DNA of 64,000 nucleotides, taken from the NCBI GenBank assembly GCA_013368375.1, contig JAACJP010000007.1, positions 372,001 to 436,000 of the forward strand, read 5' to 3'. Positions 10,720-19,632 of this stretch are shown one piece after another. A program made the position numbers and the translations under genes. This DNA is from Tricholomella constricta (Eukaryota > Basidiomycota > Agaricomycetes > Agaricales > Lyophyllaceae). Each line of letters starts with the position of its first letter. Within the stretch, counting starts at the first letter, position 1. The notes beneath the pieces are model-generated. The model saw only the letters and a list, made by a program, of their open reading frames with translations. It was not told the DNA's origin and searched no databases.

Positions 10720-12692
10720 ATGTCGCGCCCTCTGGAGACTCTGGCGGCCTTGAAGGAGGACTGGCTACGCTGGTTAGCGCTTCCCGACGACCTCCACCCG
10801 GACGAACGCGTCCCCGTTCTGGAGGACTTGCAAACCGGTCTTCGTCGTCTGCATCGGCAGGCGCCGGGGCCTGACAGAGTGGTCTGGGAGGCAGAGGCTG
10901 AGGCGAAGCAGGTAATCTGGGCAGTCATCCGGCTCGACCCCATTTTAGCGGCGCGGTTTTCTATTTTCCGTCCGACTGACCTACCATCGGTAAGTTCGTC
11001 GGTCTCCGTGTCGTGTCAACGGGGCAGTTTTTGATGTGTTCGCCAGGAGGAAACTACCCCTGCGCAATCTGAGCGCTCTTCTCGGGGGGACAATGCTCCC
11101 GGTCCTCCGAGACGCACTCGCACTCGATGGGACGTGGCTGCGGCGCCGCCCGGCGGGCTCGGGATGGCGGGGTCCACGGCGACGGTGTGGAGGGATATCG
11201 TGGAGGCGGAGGATGCTGTCGTGGAGTTGCCCGGAGTCGACGTGGCAGAGTCCGTGGTGTCGGTGACGGCGGAGGGTATGGGGGATGCGGGTGAGCGAGG
11301 TCGAGGCACGCCTTCGGTGGCGTCGGGGGGGGAAGGGGCTGGGCGAGGGGATGTCCTTCGAGTCCCTGCGTCGCCGCTGTCGCGCCCCTGGAGGTTGAAG
11401 GATTCGCGACACGGCCGTCCAAAGCCGCGCCCCCGAAGCCAACAAACGGGGCTGCGCTTGATGTCGACGACCGCACATGGCGAGTATCTTCGTCGTAAGG
11501 CGCGTGAGGTCGCTGGCACGGTGGCGTCTCCTGTCGTGGACGGTGTCTCTGACGACGAGGTACCGCGCGTGGAGTCCTCTCGTGGACCGGTAAGCTTTCC
11601 TGTCGTTTCCCGTCTTCTTTCGTGCTGACCACCTTTCCAGGAGGCCTCGTCCCGTCGTTCGGGTCGTATTCCGGGTGAGTGGCGGTCGTGCCTTGTGCAC
11701 ATTTTCTGTCCGGTTAGCGGCCGACCCCTAACGTTCGCTACAGGAGGGACCTCGAAGGTGGAGGTCGTCGTCCCCTTGCCCGTTGCTAAGCGAAAGCGTG
11801 GCGCGGCCGCCGACGAGACCTCCGTCGTGCCGGTCGTGAAGAAGGCGAAAGGCAGGGCGCGGTCGGCGGTATCCCCGTCGGTAACGGTGGAGAAGGTGGC
11901 GCATTTGAAGGAGGCGGTCCCGGGGTGGTTTGAGCGTCCCATACCCGTAGGTCTTTTATCTCTGCTCCTGGTCGCCAGTTCTCTCATCTCGTGACTTGTT
12001 ACCTGTCCTTTTAGTGCGATCGATGCCGCAAGCAGGGGGTGTCATGCCCTCAGAATCCGGAACGGGGTCCTTGTTTGCGCTGCCAGGCGCAGCGCAAGGG
12101 TTGTGTGACGCAGTCCGACACGGGGGCGGTTGTGGGGGTCGCGTCGAGTCGGTCTCGGCGGCGTGTGGCACCGAGTGGGGCGGTGGAGGTCTCCGGCGAA
12201 GGAGCGGGTGCTGGCGAGTCGGGTCCTGCCTCGTGGTTCCCCATTGTGAAGGGTGAACACATCCGTGGCGCTTCCCTACGAGCCGCGTCGGCTCGGGCCG
12301 AGGGAGGAGTCGTGGGATCGGAGTTCCTCCATGGTGAACACGTCCCGGTCGGGGTTCGGGATGCGTTGGCGGAGGCGAATGAGATGCTGGGGCGGGACCA
12401 GTTGGCCCAACGGTCGCTCGTCGACGAGGTCGACGTCGTCGGCTTACAAACGCTTCGGGCCTCTCGTCATGCCGTCCTGCGTGTCCTGGTACAAGAGGCC
12501 CACCTTGCTGCCGCGCGCGTCGAGATCGCTCGGGATACGCTTTCGCAGGTACGACAGCGTTTGGCCGACACAGTAGCTGCTCTCAACGAGGTAGACGATC
12601 GCCTTGAGCAGCTGGACGCTGAGGCCGGAGACGTGGTGACGGACGATGGTGAGGCTTGGGGAGGGATTGTTGACGACGGTATGGAGGATTAG
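10720..12692 (+). CDS. Antisense accessory gene B with Zn(II)2Cys6 cluster, unit 1
   Basis: Five exons (10720-10989, 11047-11589, 11641-11674, 11744-11946, 12015-12692) join in frame to 575 aa; introns are 51-69 nt with GTAAGT, GTAAGC, GTGAGT and GTAGGT donors. Exon 1 is exactly 270 nt and ends in phase 0 as in gene A, and its product resembles that of A (MSRP start, EDWLRWLALP, IWAVIRLDPILAARF). The middle is low complexity with basic clusters near residues ~298 and ~314 (AKRKRG, KKAKGRAR), likely nuclear signals. Exon 5 begins with a fungal binuclear zinc cluster, Cys 351, 354, 361, 370, 373 and 380 (C-x2-C-x6-C-x8-C-x2-C-x6-C). Residues ~494-552 are coiled-coil-like and match the tail of A. 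Zn2Cys6 proteins bind CGG-containing DNA, so B is probably a transcription regulator; its targets are unknown. Confidence 0.82.
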
Positions 12693-13063
12693 GGAGTTGT
12701 TGGGACCGGGTCGCGCTTTTGTTTTTATTGGGATCTTGGTTGTGCCGGCGCCGTGTATATTTTTCTTGTTAGGTATTGGGTTCGTTGTCTGGTTCGAGAG
12801 CCCAGCAAAAGGGCGGTTGCAATATGATACGTCTGTATATGGTGTCTTAGGGGGGGTTGCCTCCAAGTGCGAATAATTGAGGCATGAGATAAAAGGATTG
12901 AGTGGAGTTATGAGCTGGTGAAGTCGGGAAGGAAACAGTGAGAAAGGTACGAGTCGGTCAGGTGGGTTTGAGTCGCGTTGAGTCGACGCATGTGTCGGGC
13001 GAGTTGGCAAAAGTTTGTTGGGTAGTAGTACAGGGTATATGGTTTGATCGGCGCCGCATGCGA
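12693..13063. other. Convergent 3' regions of gene B and pol, unit 1
   Basis: A 371-bp gap where plus-strand gene B and minus-strand pol meet tail to tail. No coding potential was recognised; it presumably holds the gene B 3' end. The equivalent in unit 2 is 24109-24479. Confidence 0.5.
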
Positions 13064-16000
13064 TCAGTTCTGCTCTCCTTCCGACTCCGAGTCGTCGGTC
13101 CCGATCTCGGGTCTGTCTTCGTCGTCGGCAAGCGTAGTTGCTTCTAGTTCCCGTAGGCGTTGCGTGTCGATGTCTAACGCGCTGTCGGGTAAGGGAATAT
13201 TGTTTCGTGCGAAGTAGGGGGTGAGTCGGAATGCTGCCACGGGTCGGTGTAAAACCGTGCCGTCGAGTTCGCAGATTATGTAGGCGCCGCCGCGGTTTCG
13301 CGACACAACGACCAGTGGTCCTAGGTATCTCGGTCGCATCTTCCGGTTGAGCGACTTCTCGATTTTGGTGTTGCGCATGAGGATTAGGTCTCCCTTTTTA
13401 AAGTTGTAGTCGCGAAGGGTCCTGGCGTGCTTGAGTTCGAAGCGGATTGCTGCCTGTCGCCGTGCCGCATAGACGTCGGAATGTAGTCGGTCCAAGTCGA
13501 TGGCGCGTTTCTGTAAGGCGATCGCCCGCCGTGTTAAGAGGTCGGTTGAGGAGAGGATAGAATCGGGCGGCGGTTGCATATATGTGGCTTCTACGATATC
13601 GAGTGGTAGGAGGGGGTGGGTTCCCGTCGCGGCGTAATAAGGAGAACATCCCATTCGTTTGCGGATCGTAACTCGTTCGGCCCAAAAGACCGAATAGGCG
13701 GATTGCGACCATTTGTTTTCGTTTCCGTCGGCCGCTTTAAAAAGGGATTGTCGGACGTCGAAATGGGGTCTTTCAACGAGTCCGTTGGCTTTAGAGTTGT
13801 AGCCCGATATGCGAATGTTGTGAATATGGTACTTCTTTGTGAGGTGTTCGGCCGCTTTGATAAAGGCTGGTCCATTGTCGGTCACGATTTCGCGTAATCC
13901 ACCCCAGCGACACACGATGTCTTCGTACATCCAGTCGCCTAACGTGCGGCTGTTTTCTTTTCGTAGTGCGCGCCACTCGGGAAAGTGGATGAGAGAACAG
14001 CGACCTTGAACGATATATTTGAATCCGTTGGAAGTCGGTAGGTGCATGGTGTCGATATATATCTTCGCGAACAGTGGCGCGGGTGTCGCGACGGTCGGGG
14101 GAATAAGGACCTTGGTTGTCTGCTGAATCTGGCATATGTGGCATGTCTGTACAAACCAGACTATATCGGCCTGAACGTTGGGCCACCAAAAACGCTCGAG
14201 AAGGGTCGCTCGAGTCGCGTAGAATCGCTTATGCCCGAGGTTATCGTGTATCGATCGTAGGATCTCCAGTCGTGTTTCGGGTCGGGCGACTAATTTGTGT
14301 GCGCCTTGTCTGTTCCGTCTCCATAGTCGCGTCCCATCTATGAAGAAACCTGTGGCGTAACGGATGAAGGTCGCATACTGTTCGTCAGACATATTATCAG
14401 GACGCTTGAGGTCGGTTAACCATTGCCTAACATCGTCGATGCGCCGATCCTGGGCTCTGGCCGCGTCGGTCCTAGGTACGTCCTCATATGACATGTCGGT
14501 CGGGTTCGTATTAGGGTCGCGTATTCCTGTATCGTCGTTGGTGCGGATTTTAGGTTGTCGCGGAAAGTCGGTTGTTAGTTCGAGAGCCGTTAGGTCTGGT
14601 GGTATTGCATCAGTGTCAGCTGCCACCATCTCCTCCTTACTTGAGATCCGAGCCAAGGCGAAGGTCTGGTACACATGTAATGGCGTCGGTGGTTGGGGTA
14701 ACGGTTGTATAATGTGCATCAAGCTTTGCATCCGGTCGACCCAGTCCTCGAAGTTGGCTTCGTCTTCGTCGTAGGTATTGGGCGGGTCGTCGGGCTGTCT
14801 AGGGCGACGCGATAACCCGTCGGGGCCGTGGAATGTGCCTTTAACGTGTACTAGCTCAAAGTGGAACATGAGGACGGAGACAATCCATCTGTTGACGGAA
14901 GCGGATGGCTGGATATCGGGATTAGAAAGCATGCCTTTAATGTAGCGGGCGTCGACTTCGACAACCAAGTTTCGAACGCCTATGACGTAGAGTCGCAAGG
15001 CTCCGAGTGCGCGAAATAGGCCATAAAATTCCAGTTTGGGCTGTGAGAAACGCGATTCGCGGTCGTTTAGCGTAATGGAGCCGAACCGATTGTATCTGCG
15101 TCGCGTTCGGTTGACTGGGTCGGTCTGGCAGAGGTAAAAGCCGACTGCGATGTGTGAGGTGTCGACCGCGAGTATGACTGGGTCGTCTGATGTGTAGTCG
15201 ATGGGGACGAGGGGTTTAGCTTCTGCGATTGCTTCTACGATGTCGCGCTGCGCCGCCACTTGGTCGGGTCCGAATTCGAAGATGGCGTCTTTACGGGTCA
15301 GTTTTACAAGGTGGTGTGCGCGGTGAGCGAAGTTTTTGACGAAGATTCGCAGCACTCCGACGGTTCCTAAGAAAGCGCGCAGTTCCGACAGTGTGGCGCA
15401 GGATGTCCATTTTCGCAACAGCGTGAGGCGGTCGGCATCGGGGATGCGACCAGTCGGTGTGCAAACGTGTCCAAGGACTTTGAATTGCGGTGCACATATG
15501 ACTAGCTTCTTTCCCGAAAATGTACCGCCACAGTATTTCATCCTTTGGAGGATTCGGTTGACGTTATTGAAGAACTCCCAGATGGCGATGCGTACGTCGG
15601 GATTGTCGGGGTGCGTGTTCGGTAAGCCTGTGTCGGGGTCGGGGTACCAAGTTGCGGGACCCTTGATAGGAGCATCATCGATATATGGCAGCGTGTGGTC
15701 GGGGATTTCGGGTTGTAGTATGTAAGTGACATCGTCATGGAATATTGGGACAGAGTTAGTCCAGCCCATAGGCAGGGTTACGAGGCGAAGTGCGCCAAAA
15801 GGTGTTTGGAAGGTAGTGAGGTCGCGCGACGATGGTGCGATCAAGCGCTCGTCGTAGCCGACGAATAGATCTAACATCGCGCCACAAATGCGACCGGCAA
15901 ACTGTTCTGCGACGTGGTCTGGAATCGGGGTTACTCCAGAGTGTCGTATGGTGACTCGGTTCAGGGGTTCGAGGCTGTGGACGAGGCGGAGTTTGCCGTT

Positions 16001-16810
16001 TTTCTTTAGGGTACAGAACCAGCGCGATCGGTAACTGGAGTTGGATGGTTCATAGACTCCGGCTGCGAGCTTGGTTTTGATAATGTTGCAGACTTCGTCG
16101 TAGATGCCTGGGGGAATGGGGATGTTTCTTTCGATCCATGGGGTGTGTGCGACGACTGGTATATCAATGGGTGGGAAGAAGTCCGACCGGAAGCGACCGC
16201 GCTCCGAGTCGTCCCACGCGAATGCGAGGTGTTGTTTGCACATGAGGTCGTGCATGATAGCTCGTTCGGAATTGGTAAGGAACCCGGGGTGTTCGCGGTC
16301 CAGGTCTTCTTTTCGCTCTAGGGTGTAGCGTCCGGTGGGTCGGAATGGCGGTGGGTTGGGATGTAGGGTTGGCATATTGGCTAGGGGATCGCCCAATATA
16401 TTACGTTCGATCCTGAAGTGGTCAGGGCAGCTAGCGACAATAGATCGTACTTTCTGTGCGACAGGTTTGTACTTCTTTTTGGCCTGTACGCCCTTAATCT
16501 TAACGGCGAACGTGTTCGTGTCAGCCGCGATTGGTAAGTCGGTGTTGCGACGCGTGTGCGGTAGGGAGTCGGCGGAGTCTGTCGGTGAGGTGGGGATAAA
16601 AGATTTGTCGATGGGGAAGGGAGGCGTTAGGCCTGGTGCTGTGATGTAGAGTGAAGCAAGTTGGGCGTCGTGGGTAGCGTCGCTATTAGGTTCGGAGGGG
16701 AGTTTGCAAAAGGAGATAACAGTCGGGGTATAGCTCCGCGGGTCGTACTCGAGGAGGAGCGCAAGGTCGCCGTGATCATGGCTTAATTCCTCGAGAGTAT
16801 ACGAAAATTT
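13064..16810 (-). CDS. pol: Pol: reverse transcriptase-RNase H-integrase, unit 1 (made as Gag-Pol by -1 frameshift)
   Basis: The frame is open on the minus strand from inside the gag overlap to 13064, about 1,248 residues after the shift. There is no proper start: the frame's apparent first codon at 16396 is TTG. Counting from there, RT has the YIDD catalytic box at ~239. RNase H carries its acidic residues in ILAVDTS (~407), QPKLEFYG and VEVDARY, and ends HGPDGLSRR. Integrase has an HHCC zinc domain (HDNLGH...CHIC, ~720-760) and a D,D-34-E core (YIDTMHL, VTDNGP, GLVERP). A GPL-type C-terminal module follows (RPRYLGPLVVV). All catalytic residues are present, so the element looks autonomous. 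The polypurine-tract copy at 14629-14642 lies between RNase H and integrase. Confidence 0.95.
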   Translation of the reverse strand, partial: KFSYTLEELSHDHGDLALLLEYDPRSYTPTVISFCKLPSEPNSDATHDAQLASLYITAPGLTPPFPIDKSFIPTSPTDSADSLPHTRRNTDLPIAADTNTFAVKIKGVQAKKKYKPVAQKVRSIVASCPDHFRIERNILGDPLANMPTLHPNPPPFRPTGRYTLERKEDLDREHPGFLTNSERAIMHDLMCKQHLAFAWDDSERGRFRSDFFPPIDIPVVAHTPWIERNIPIPPGIYDEVCNIIKTKLAAGVYEPSNSSYRSRWFCTLKKNGKLRLVHSLEPLNRVTIRHSGVTPIPDHVAEQFAGRICGAMLDLFVGYDERLIAPSSRDLTTFQTPFGALRLVTLPMGWTNSVPIFHDDVTYILQPEIPDHTLPYIDDAPIKGPATWYPDPDTGLPNTHPDNPDVRIAIWEFFNNVNRILQRMKYCGGTFSGKKLVICAPQFKVLGHVCTPTGRIPDADRLTLLRKWTSCATLSELRAFLGTVGVLRIFVKNFAHRAHHLVKLTRKDAIFEFGPDQVAAQRDIVEAIAEAKPLVPIDYTSDDPVILAVDTSHIAVGFYLCQTDPVNRTRRRYNRFGSITLNDRESRFSQPKLEFYGLFRALGALRLYVIGVRNLVVEVDARYIKGMLSNPDIQPSASVNRWIVSVLMFHFELVHVKGTFHGPDGLSRRPRQPDDPPNTYDEDEANFEDWVDRMQSLMHIIQPLPQPPTPLHVYQTFALARISSKEEMVAADTDAIPPDLTALELTTDFPRQPKIRTNDDTGIRDPNTNPTDMSYEDVPRTDAARAQDRRIDDVRQWLTDLKRPDNMSDEQYATFIRYATGFFIDGTRLWRRNRQGAHKLVARPETRLEILRSIHDNLGHKRFYATRATLLERFWWPNVQADIVWFVQTCHICQIQQTTKVLIPPTVATPAPLFAKIYIDTMHLPTSNGFKYIVQGRCSLIHFPEWRALRKENSRTLGDWMYEDIVCRWGGLREIVTDNGPAFIKAAEHLTKKYHIHNIRISGYNSKANGLVERPHFDVRQSLFKAADGNENKWSQSAYSVFWAERVTIRKRMGCSPYYAATGTHPLLPLDIVEATYMQPPPDSILSSTDLLTRRAIALQKRAIDLDRLHSDVYAARRQAAIRFELKHARTLRDYNFKKGDLILMRNTKIEKSLNRKMRPRYLGPLVVVSRNRGGAYIICELDGTVLHRPVAAFRLTPYFARNNIPLPDSALDIDTQRLRELEATTLADDEDRPEIGTDDSESEGEQN
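14627..14644 (-). promoter_or_regulatory. Candidate central polypurine tract inside pol, unit 1
   Basis: 18 bp (plus strand CATCTCCTCCTTACTTGA) are identical to the junction of the 3' polypurine tract and LTR at 9095-9112, including two bases of the LTR end. It sits in pol coding between RNase H and integrase. The unit 2 copy is at 26043-26060. Confidence 0.55.
16748..16810 (-). promoter_or_regulatory. -1 ribosomal frameshift signal between gag and pol, unit 1
   Basis: On the minus strand the heptamer A AAT TTT lies at 16810-16804, exactly in the gag codon phase, six codons before the gag stop at 16783-16785. Eight nucleotides later an 8-bp perfect stem begins: CTCGAGGA (16795-16788) pairs with TCCTCGAG (16755-16748). 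Shifting -1 here joins gag to the open pol frame. Heptamer pattern X-XXY-YYZ, spacer and stem all fit known -1 signals. The unit 2 copy is at 28164-28226. Confidence 0.8.
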
Positions 16811-19632
16811 ACGTCTTTCTTGGGGCGCCGACGCTGTCCGCGTGCGAAGGTCGGGATCGCGATGACTTCTTGAGTGTTTGGATCGGTGATAGTTATAATG
16901 GTGTCGTTAGCAGAGCGCGTTTTGACGTTGGAGCAGGTAAGTACGTCGAATGGTCGGCCGAGGAGTATGTCGTATGCGGGGTTACGAATGACGTGCATCT
17001 GGAGGTAGAGAGTGACTTCGCCTATGGTGCATGGTACGTTTCGCGCTAGTCCGAGCGATGGGTCAGTCGTGCCGTTCGCGGACTGCATCTGGAGAACGAT
17101 GGTTGGGTCGTATTTAACTCCCAATCCATGGCAGACCTCCTCCGACATTGCAATGATTTGGCATCCGCTATCCACAATGCTTTCAATTTGTTCCCTTGCG
17201 TCGACCATCAGCATGATGGATCTAAGCGCGTGCGATTCCATCGCGACGATCAGTCTGTCGGGGCATTCTCCCGGTAACAGGTTTTGGTAGTATGTGTCAT
17301 AGACGTCGCCGGTGACTAGCGCGCCTGGTGGTGGCGTCGCGTTGTCGCTATTGCCTTCGCAGGGGAGAGCATCGAGTTCTTCTATGTAGGCAGACGTAGG
17401 GGCTTCGTTGTATACCGTAATAAGGTTGCTGTTTATGATCCGCTTGGGTGTGTTGGCGTCCCTGAATTTTCCGCGGATCTCTGGTGCGACTCCGCAAAGT
17501 TCTCTGACGGTTACCGACATTGTCGAGTCGAGCGCGCGTTCAAAGAGGTCGGCCGATTTAGTTGGGTCGGAAATGGGTGCTTGGGTTCGATATGCGCTAT
17601 CGGCTTTCGCTTTTTCGGTGGCAGCTAAGTTCCGCGTGGTGGGAGGTACGTAGCGATTGTCGGGAATATTGGAGAATGGATGAATTGGCGCTTTGTCGCG
17701 CGTAGCGGTCGCGGGGTCGGCTCTGGTGCTAGGGATCAGCGGTATGTTGGATGGTAGTGGGGGAGCTTTAGCGTCGCTTTTCTTCGGGTCCGGTGTAGTT
17801 CGCGCTGTGGGTACTTCCTTAGCGGTCGGAGCGTCGGCGTCTTGAATGGTCTCGATAGTGACAGGTCGCTTCTGCGGCGCGCGACTAATAAGTTCTACTC
17901 CGTCAAAGACCTCTTTCCGTGCGCGCAACGTGTTGAGTTCCCGCTCCAATATGACCATTCGATCCTCGATTTTCAAGTCGTGGTTGGTGATATCGTTGAA
18001 TTGTAGTATTTCTAGCATCATACCCTCGGTCGGGTTCGCGTTAGCCGATAGCTGTCCTGTTGCTAATTGGTTGGGGTTACGTCTGTGCCATTCGTCGATC
18101 TTGTCCTTTATGTATCTGCCTGGTGTACCAAGTGGTATGAGCGCGCCACTTGGTAGCCCTATTTTGTTGTCTTCGGGTCGGCGGCGGCAGCGCCCTTCGG
18201 CCATGTATTGTTGACATATGGGACAGTTGGGAATGTAATGTCCTTCGCCACCGCAAAAGTGACAGTTGTCGTGAGGTACCCGATTTGGTCGGTTACCGTC
18301 GCTCCCTGTAGTATGTTCTAACCGGTGGATATGTTGTTCTAGGAGATGGATCTTTTCATAGAGCTCTTCCAGTTTGAGGGGCTGGCCCATGGTCGCCGGT
18401 TTGGTCGCGTCCGCTAACGATCCGCTTGGCGCGATCGTAACCTGTGGTGGCGCCCGTACATGCTCCTCTTGTCGCCCAATGGCGCTGGTTCCGTGGAGAA
18501 TGTGTTCGGCCGCCGCGCGAATGTTTTCGGTAGGGTAGGGGTCATCTGGGTGGTGGTTCGGATCTAAGATTTCGAGTCTGCGATGGATTTTTGACCATAA
18601 GTCGGACTGGAATGCGCGGCGAAATTGGCGGTCGCGTTCGTTTTTCGAGAGTCGGTCCTTGCTGACAAGGAATTGAGTGATTGGCAGGAACTGTCGGTAA
18701 TATTCTCCGAGGTCGCTGTTGGATTGGATCCCTAGTCGGTGTCGTTCTCTGATCAGGTGGTCGAGATCGGCCATCGAGTACTTTCTCTCCTCGCTAGCTC
18801 CTGGGTAAAGTGCCATTATCGCTTTTCGCCAATCGTCGTGCGCGCCGTTCGCGAACTCGTCGAGTTGTTCCCATAGGTCGGCCGTATCGATATCGGTGTA
18901 TCTTGTGGCGTGCATTTTCTTTTCTCGTTCGTCTACCACGTTACATTCAGTGAACAGGTGATCCAGGTCTGAGAAATACCGTCGTAGTTCGCGTGCGCGT
19001 TCGGGTGAGAACGTCGGTGCCGAACTTTGTCCGCGCGCAGGCATTGGCTTCATAACGATCGGTGGTTGTGCCATGACAGATGGTGTTGGTCTCTGAAGAG
19101 GGGACGGAGCGGGGGAGGGGGAATATGGCGGTGAGGAAGACGCTGAGGTTTCTGGTGTCGTAGGCAGTAGTGGAGCGAGTCTGAATTCTACTCCTTGATC
19201 GGTAGTAGGGAGTTCCGACGTAAAGGGGTCGGAGCCTGAGTTGGTTCGGGCGGTCGGTGTAGGCGATGGTAGATCTGATAAAGGGCTATAGAAGAGGGGA
19301 CTGAGGTTGTTGTGGATTGCGCGATGTGGGGTTACTGAGTGAAAGAGTGGGGAGAGGGATTCTGAATCGGTGTCGGCCTCTCCGAAGACAGCGCGGATTT
19401 CGGCACGAAGGGTTCGGGTTCTCGTTTCTTGTCGCGTTTCTGGCGGAATGGTCGCCGCGTCGTAGGTTTTTACGAAGAAGTGGAAGAAGGTTGCGTGTTC
19501 GGCGGTGGTTTTTAAAACCCTCGCGGTGGGCTCCAGAATGATAGTGCTAGAAGGCCTGTAGATGCTGTACGCAACAACAAAATAACTAACAACTATAGGG
19601 GCGAGAAGTGTTAAAAGTTCCCAAACACGCAA
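16783..19632 (-). CDS. gag: Gag with zinc knuckle and aspartic protease, unit 1
   Basis: 949 aa. The ATG lies inside LTR 2, ~94 nt before its U5 end, so about the first 31 residues are LTR-encoded and the frame crosses the primer-binding region. That N-terminus is hydrophobic (LLTLLAPIVVSYFVVAYS), perhaps a membrane-targeting segment. Residues ~60-185 are Pro/Ser-rich. The capsid-like helical part is about 200-400 and contains the FSDLDHLFTECNVVDEREKK segment. A C-x2-C-x4-H-x4-C zinc knuckle (CHFCGGEGHYIPNC) is near 457. A retropepsin-like protease with IVDSGCQI and a downstream YDILLGRPF sits at ~815-910. A shorter product from the Met near residue 186 is possible; the open upstream frame, conserved in both units, favours the long form. 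Confidence 0.9.
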   Translation of the reverse strand: MRVWELLTLLAPIVVSYFVVAYSIYRPSSTIILEPTARVLKTTAEHATFFHFFVKTYDAATIPPETRQETRTRTLRAEIRAVFGEADTDSESLSPLFHSVTPHRAIHNNLSPLFYSPLSDLPSPTPTARTNSGSDPFTSELPTTDQGVEFRLAPLLPTTPETSASSSPPYSPSPAPSPLQRPTPSVMAQPPIVMKPMPARGQSSAPTFSPERARELRRYFSDLDHLFTECNVVDEREKKMHATRYTDIDTADLWEQLDEFANGAHDDWRKAIMALYPGASEERKYSMADLDHLIRERHRLGIQSNSDLGEYYRQFLPITQFLVSKDRLSKNERDRQFRRAFQSDLWSKIHRRLEILDPNHHPDDPYPTENIRAAAEHILHGTSAIGRQEEHVRAPPQVTIAPSGSLADATKPATMGQPLKLEELYEKIHLLEQHIHRLEHTTGSDGNRPNRVPHDNCHFCGGEGHYIPNCPICQQYMAEGRCRRRPEDNKIGLPSGALIPLGTPGRYIKDKIDEWHRRNPNQLATGQLSANANPTEGMMLEILQFNDITNHDLKIEDRMVILERELNTLRARKEVFDGVELISRAPQKRPVTIETIQDADAPTAKEVPTARTTPDPKKSDAKAPPLPSNIPLIPSTRADPATATRDKAPIHPFSNIPDNRYVPPTTRNLAATEKAKADSAYRTQAPISDPTKSADLFERALDSTMSVTVRELCGVAPEIRGKFRDANTPKRIINSNLITVYNEAPTSAYIEELDALPCEGNSDNATPPPGALVTGDVYDTYYQNLLPGECPDRLIVAMESHALRSIMLMVDAREQIESIVDSGCQIIAMSEEVCHGLGVKYDPTIVLQMQSANGTTDPSLGLARNVPCTIGEVTLYLQMHVIRNPAYDILLGRPFDVLTCSNVKTRSANDTIITITDPNTQEVIAIPTFARGQRRRPKKDVNFRILSRN
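19518..19535 (-). other. Putative primer-binding site, unit 1
   Basis: On the minus strand, three bases after the LTR end, TGGAGCCCACCGCGAGGG starts with the TGG expected to pair with a tRNA CCA end. I cannot name the tRNA. The unit 2 copy is at 30934-30951. Confidence 0.4.

Noticed and set aside
11016..11987. 323-codon minus-strand frame inside the element (and its copy at 22432-23403)
   Set aside because: It lies antisense to gene B, crosses gene B splice sites, has no motif, and is Arg/Thr/Ser-rich as expected for the shadow of a GC-rich coding strand.
16390..16396. Independent start of pol at 16396
   Set aside because: The codon is TTG and the frame is open upstream into gag, so the frameshift explains pol expression better.
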